DNA of 6,079 bases, taken from Betaproteobacteria bacterium. Its GTDB lineage: Bacteria; Pseudomonadota; Gammaproteobacteria; Burkholderiales; SG8-39. The notes beneath the pieces are model-generated. The model made no database searches. It was not told where the DNA came from and saw only the letters and a program-made list of their open reading frames with translations. The position numbers were made by a program, and so were the translations under genes. The stretch is taken from the NCBI GenBank assembly GCA_016867955.1, contig VGIE01000154.1, positions 1 through 6,079 of the forward strand, read 5' to 3'. Of the stretch, positions 5,821 to 6,079 are shown one piece after another (within the stretch, counting starts at the first letter, position 1; every line of letters starts with the position of its first letter).

Positions 5821-5849
5821 TTCATACCGCATAAGGTTTATTATGTAAA
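5821..5849 (-). promoter_or_regulatory. Sigma70-like promoter for the small protein-SDR unit
   Basis: On the minus strand, TTTACA (5849-5844, five of six matches to TTGACA) is followed by exactly 17 bases and then TATGAA (5826-5821, four of six matches to TATAAT), within an AT-rich island that contrasts with its surroundings. The predicted start near 5814 leaves a leader of about 130 bases before the ATG at 5682. I see no riboswitch or strong attenuator pattern in that leader. Apart from this promoter, nothing else is recognisable in 5692-5938. Confidence 0.6.
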
Positions 5850-5938
5850 GTTAATTCCGTACCATCGCAAAGGGCCGGATCGACTCCGAAACCACCCCGG
5901 GAGCCAATGGGCTTGGCCTTCCCTGACCTCACCGGGAC

Positions 5939-6079
5939 TCAATTCCTCGCCCCGGCCTGTTTCAGCAGATCGATCATCTCCTGGCGCTTGGCCAGTACCG
6001 CCCAGCGCAGCGCCGTGGCACCGTCGTCATTACTGGCATTCACGTCGGCCACCTCCCAAACCAGCAGCTTCACGACGTC
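5939..6079 (-). CDS. Ankyrin-repeat protein, C-terminal end (5' part beyond window)
   Basis: Forty-six codons are open from the right edge to a TGA at 5939-5941. The residues begin DVVKLLVWEVADVNASNDDG, continue ATALRWAVLAKRQEMIDLL and end KQAGARN. This is the ankyrin pattern: the end of one repeat (V-V-K-L-L ... A-D-V-N-A), then a full repeat with the T/A-A-L start, the second helix (Q-E-M-I-D-L-L) and the closing Q-A-G-A, right at the C-terminus. Two departures from consensus are visible: TALRWA in place of the usual TPLHWA or TALMWA, and VWEVADVN where L-E-A-G-A-D-V-N is usual. Ankyrin repeats bind other proteins; nothing visible shows the partner, the location or further domains. The gene ends about 90 bases before the -35 of the next minus-strand unit. 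Confidence 0.8.
   Translation of the reverse strand, partial: DVVKLLVWEVADVNASNDDGATALRWAVLAKRQEMIDLLKQAGARN

Noticed and set aside
5903..5917. GCCAA/TTGGC hairpin downstream of the ankyrin gene
   Set aside because: It is only a 5-bp stem with no T-tract after it on the minus strand, which is too weak to call a terminator.
1..6079. tRNA, rRNA, CRISPR array, insertion sequence ends, attachment sites or riboswitches
   Set aside because: Reading both strands I found no spaced direct repeats, transposase motifs, terminal inverted repeats or tRNA-like cloverleaf sequence. A covariance-model scan was not possible here.

Overview
The window is GC-rich proteobacterial chromosome with mostly one-domain genes, short intergenic gaps and no sign of a phage, plasmid, CRISPR array, insertion sequence or structural RNA gene. 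The DUF3460-type small protein points to a beta- or gammaproteobacterium, because that family is known mainly from those groups. I cannot place it to genus.

Layout. Positions 1-473 (minus) hold the N-terminal part of an AI-2E/PerM-type permease that runs off the left edge. Divergent from it, 542-2291 (plus) is an N-acyl-D-amino-acid deacylase-like amidohydrolase broken by a frameshift, an in-frame amber stop and a second frameshift. It is followed by an intact TauD/TfdA-type Fe(II)/2-oxoglutarate dioxygenase (2392-3297, plus). Converging on the dioxygenase is an aldo/keto reductase remnant (about 3298-3634, minus). Its homology stops almost exactly at the dioxygenase stop codon, so it has lost roughly its C-terminal two thirds, including the catalytic histidine.

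The right half looks healthy. A two-gene plus-strand unit has a DUF3460 protein (3786-3977) and, 4 nt later, a TPR lipoprotein (3982-4626). It converges on a minus-strand unit made of a 65-residue membrane-anchored protein (5485-5682) and a classical SDR oxidoreductase (4673-5434). A good sigma70-like promoter lies at 5821-5849, about 140 bases upstream of the small-protein gene. The last 141 bases are the C-terminus of an ankyrin-repeat protein on the minus strand.

How the genes relate. The amidohydrolase, dioxygenase and aldo/keto reductase look like a small-molecule catabolic island in decay, with only the dioxygenase intact. This grouping is inferred from position and gene type; no pathway can be named. 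I see no convincing undescribed system. The items most worth checking are the multiply lesioned amidohydrolase, the aldo/keto reductase deletion junction, the near-leaderless promoters with associated palindromes, and the small membrane protein linked to the SDR.
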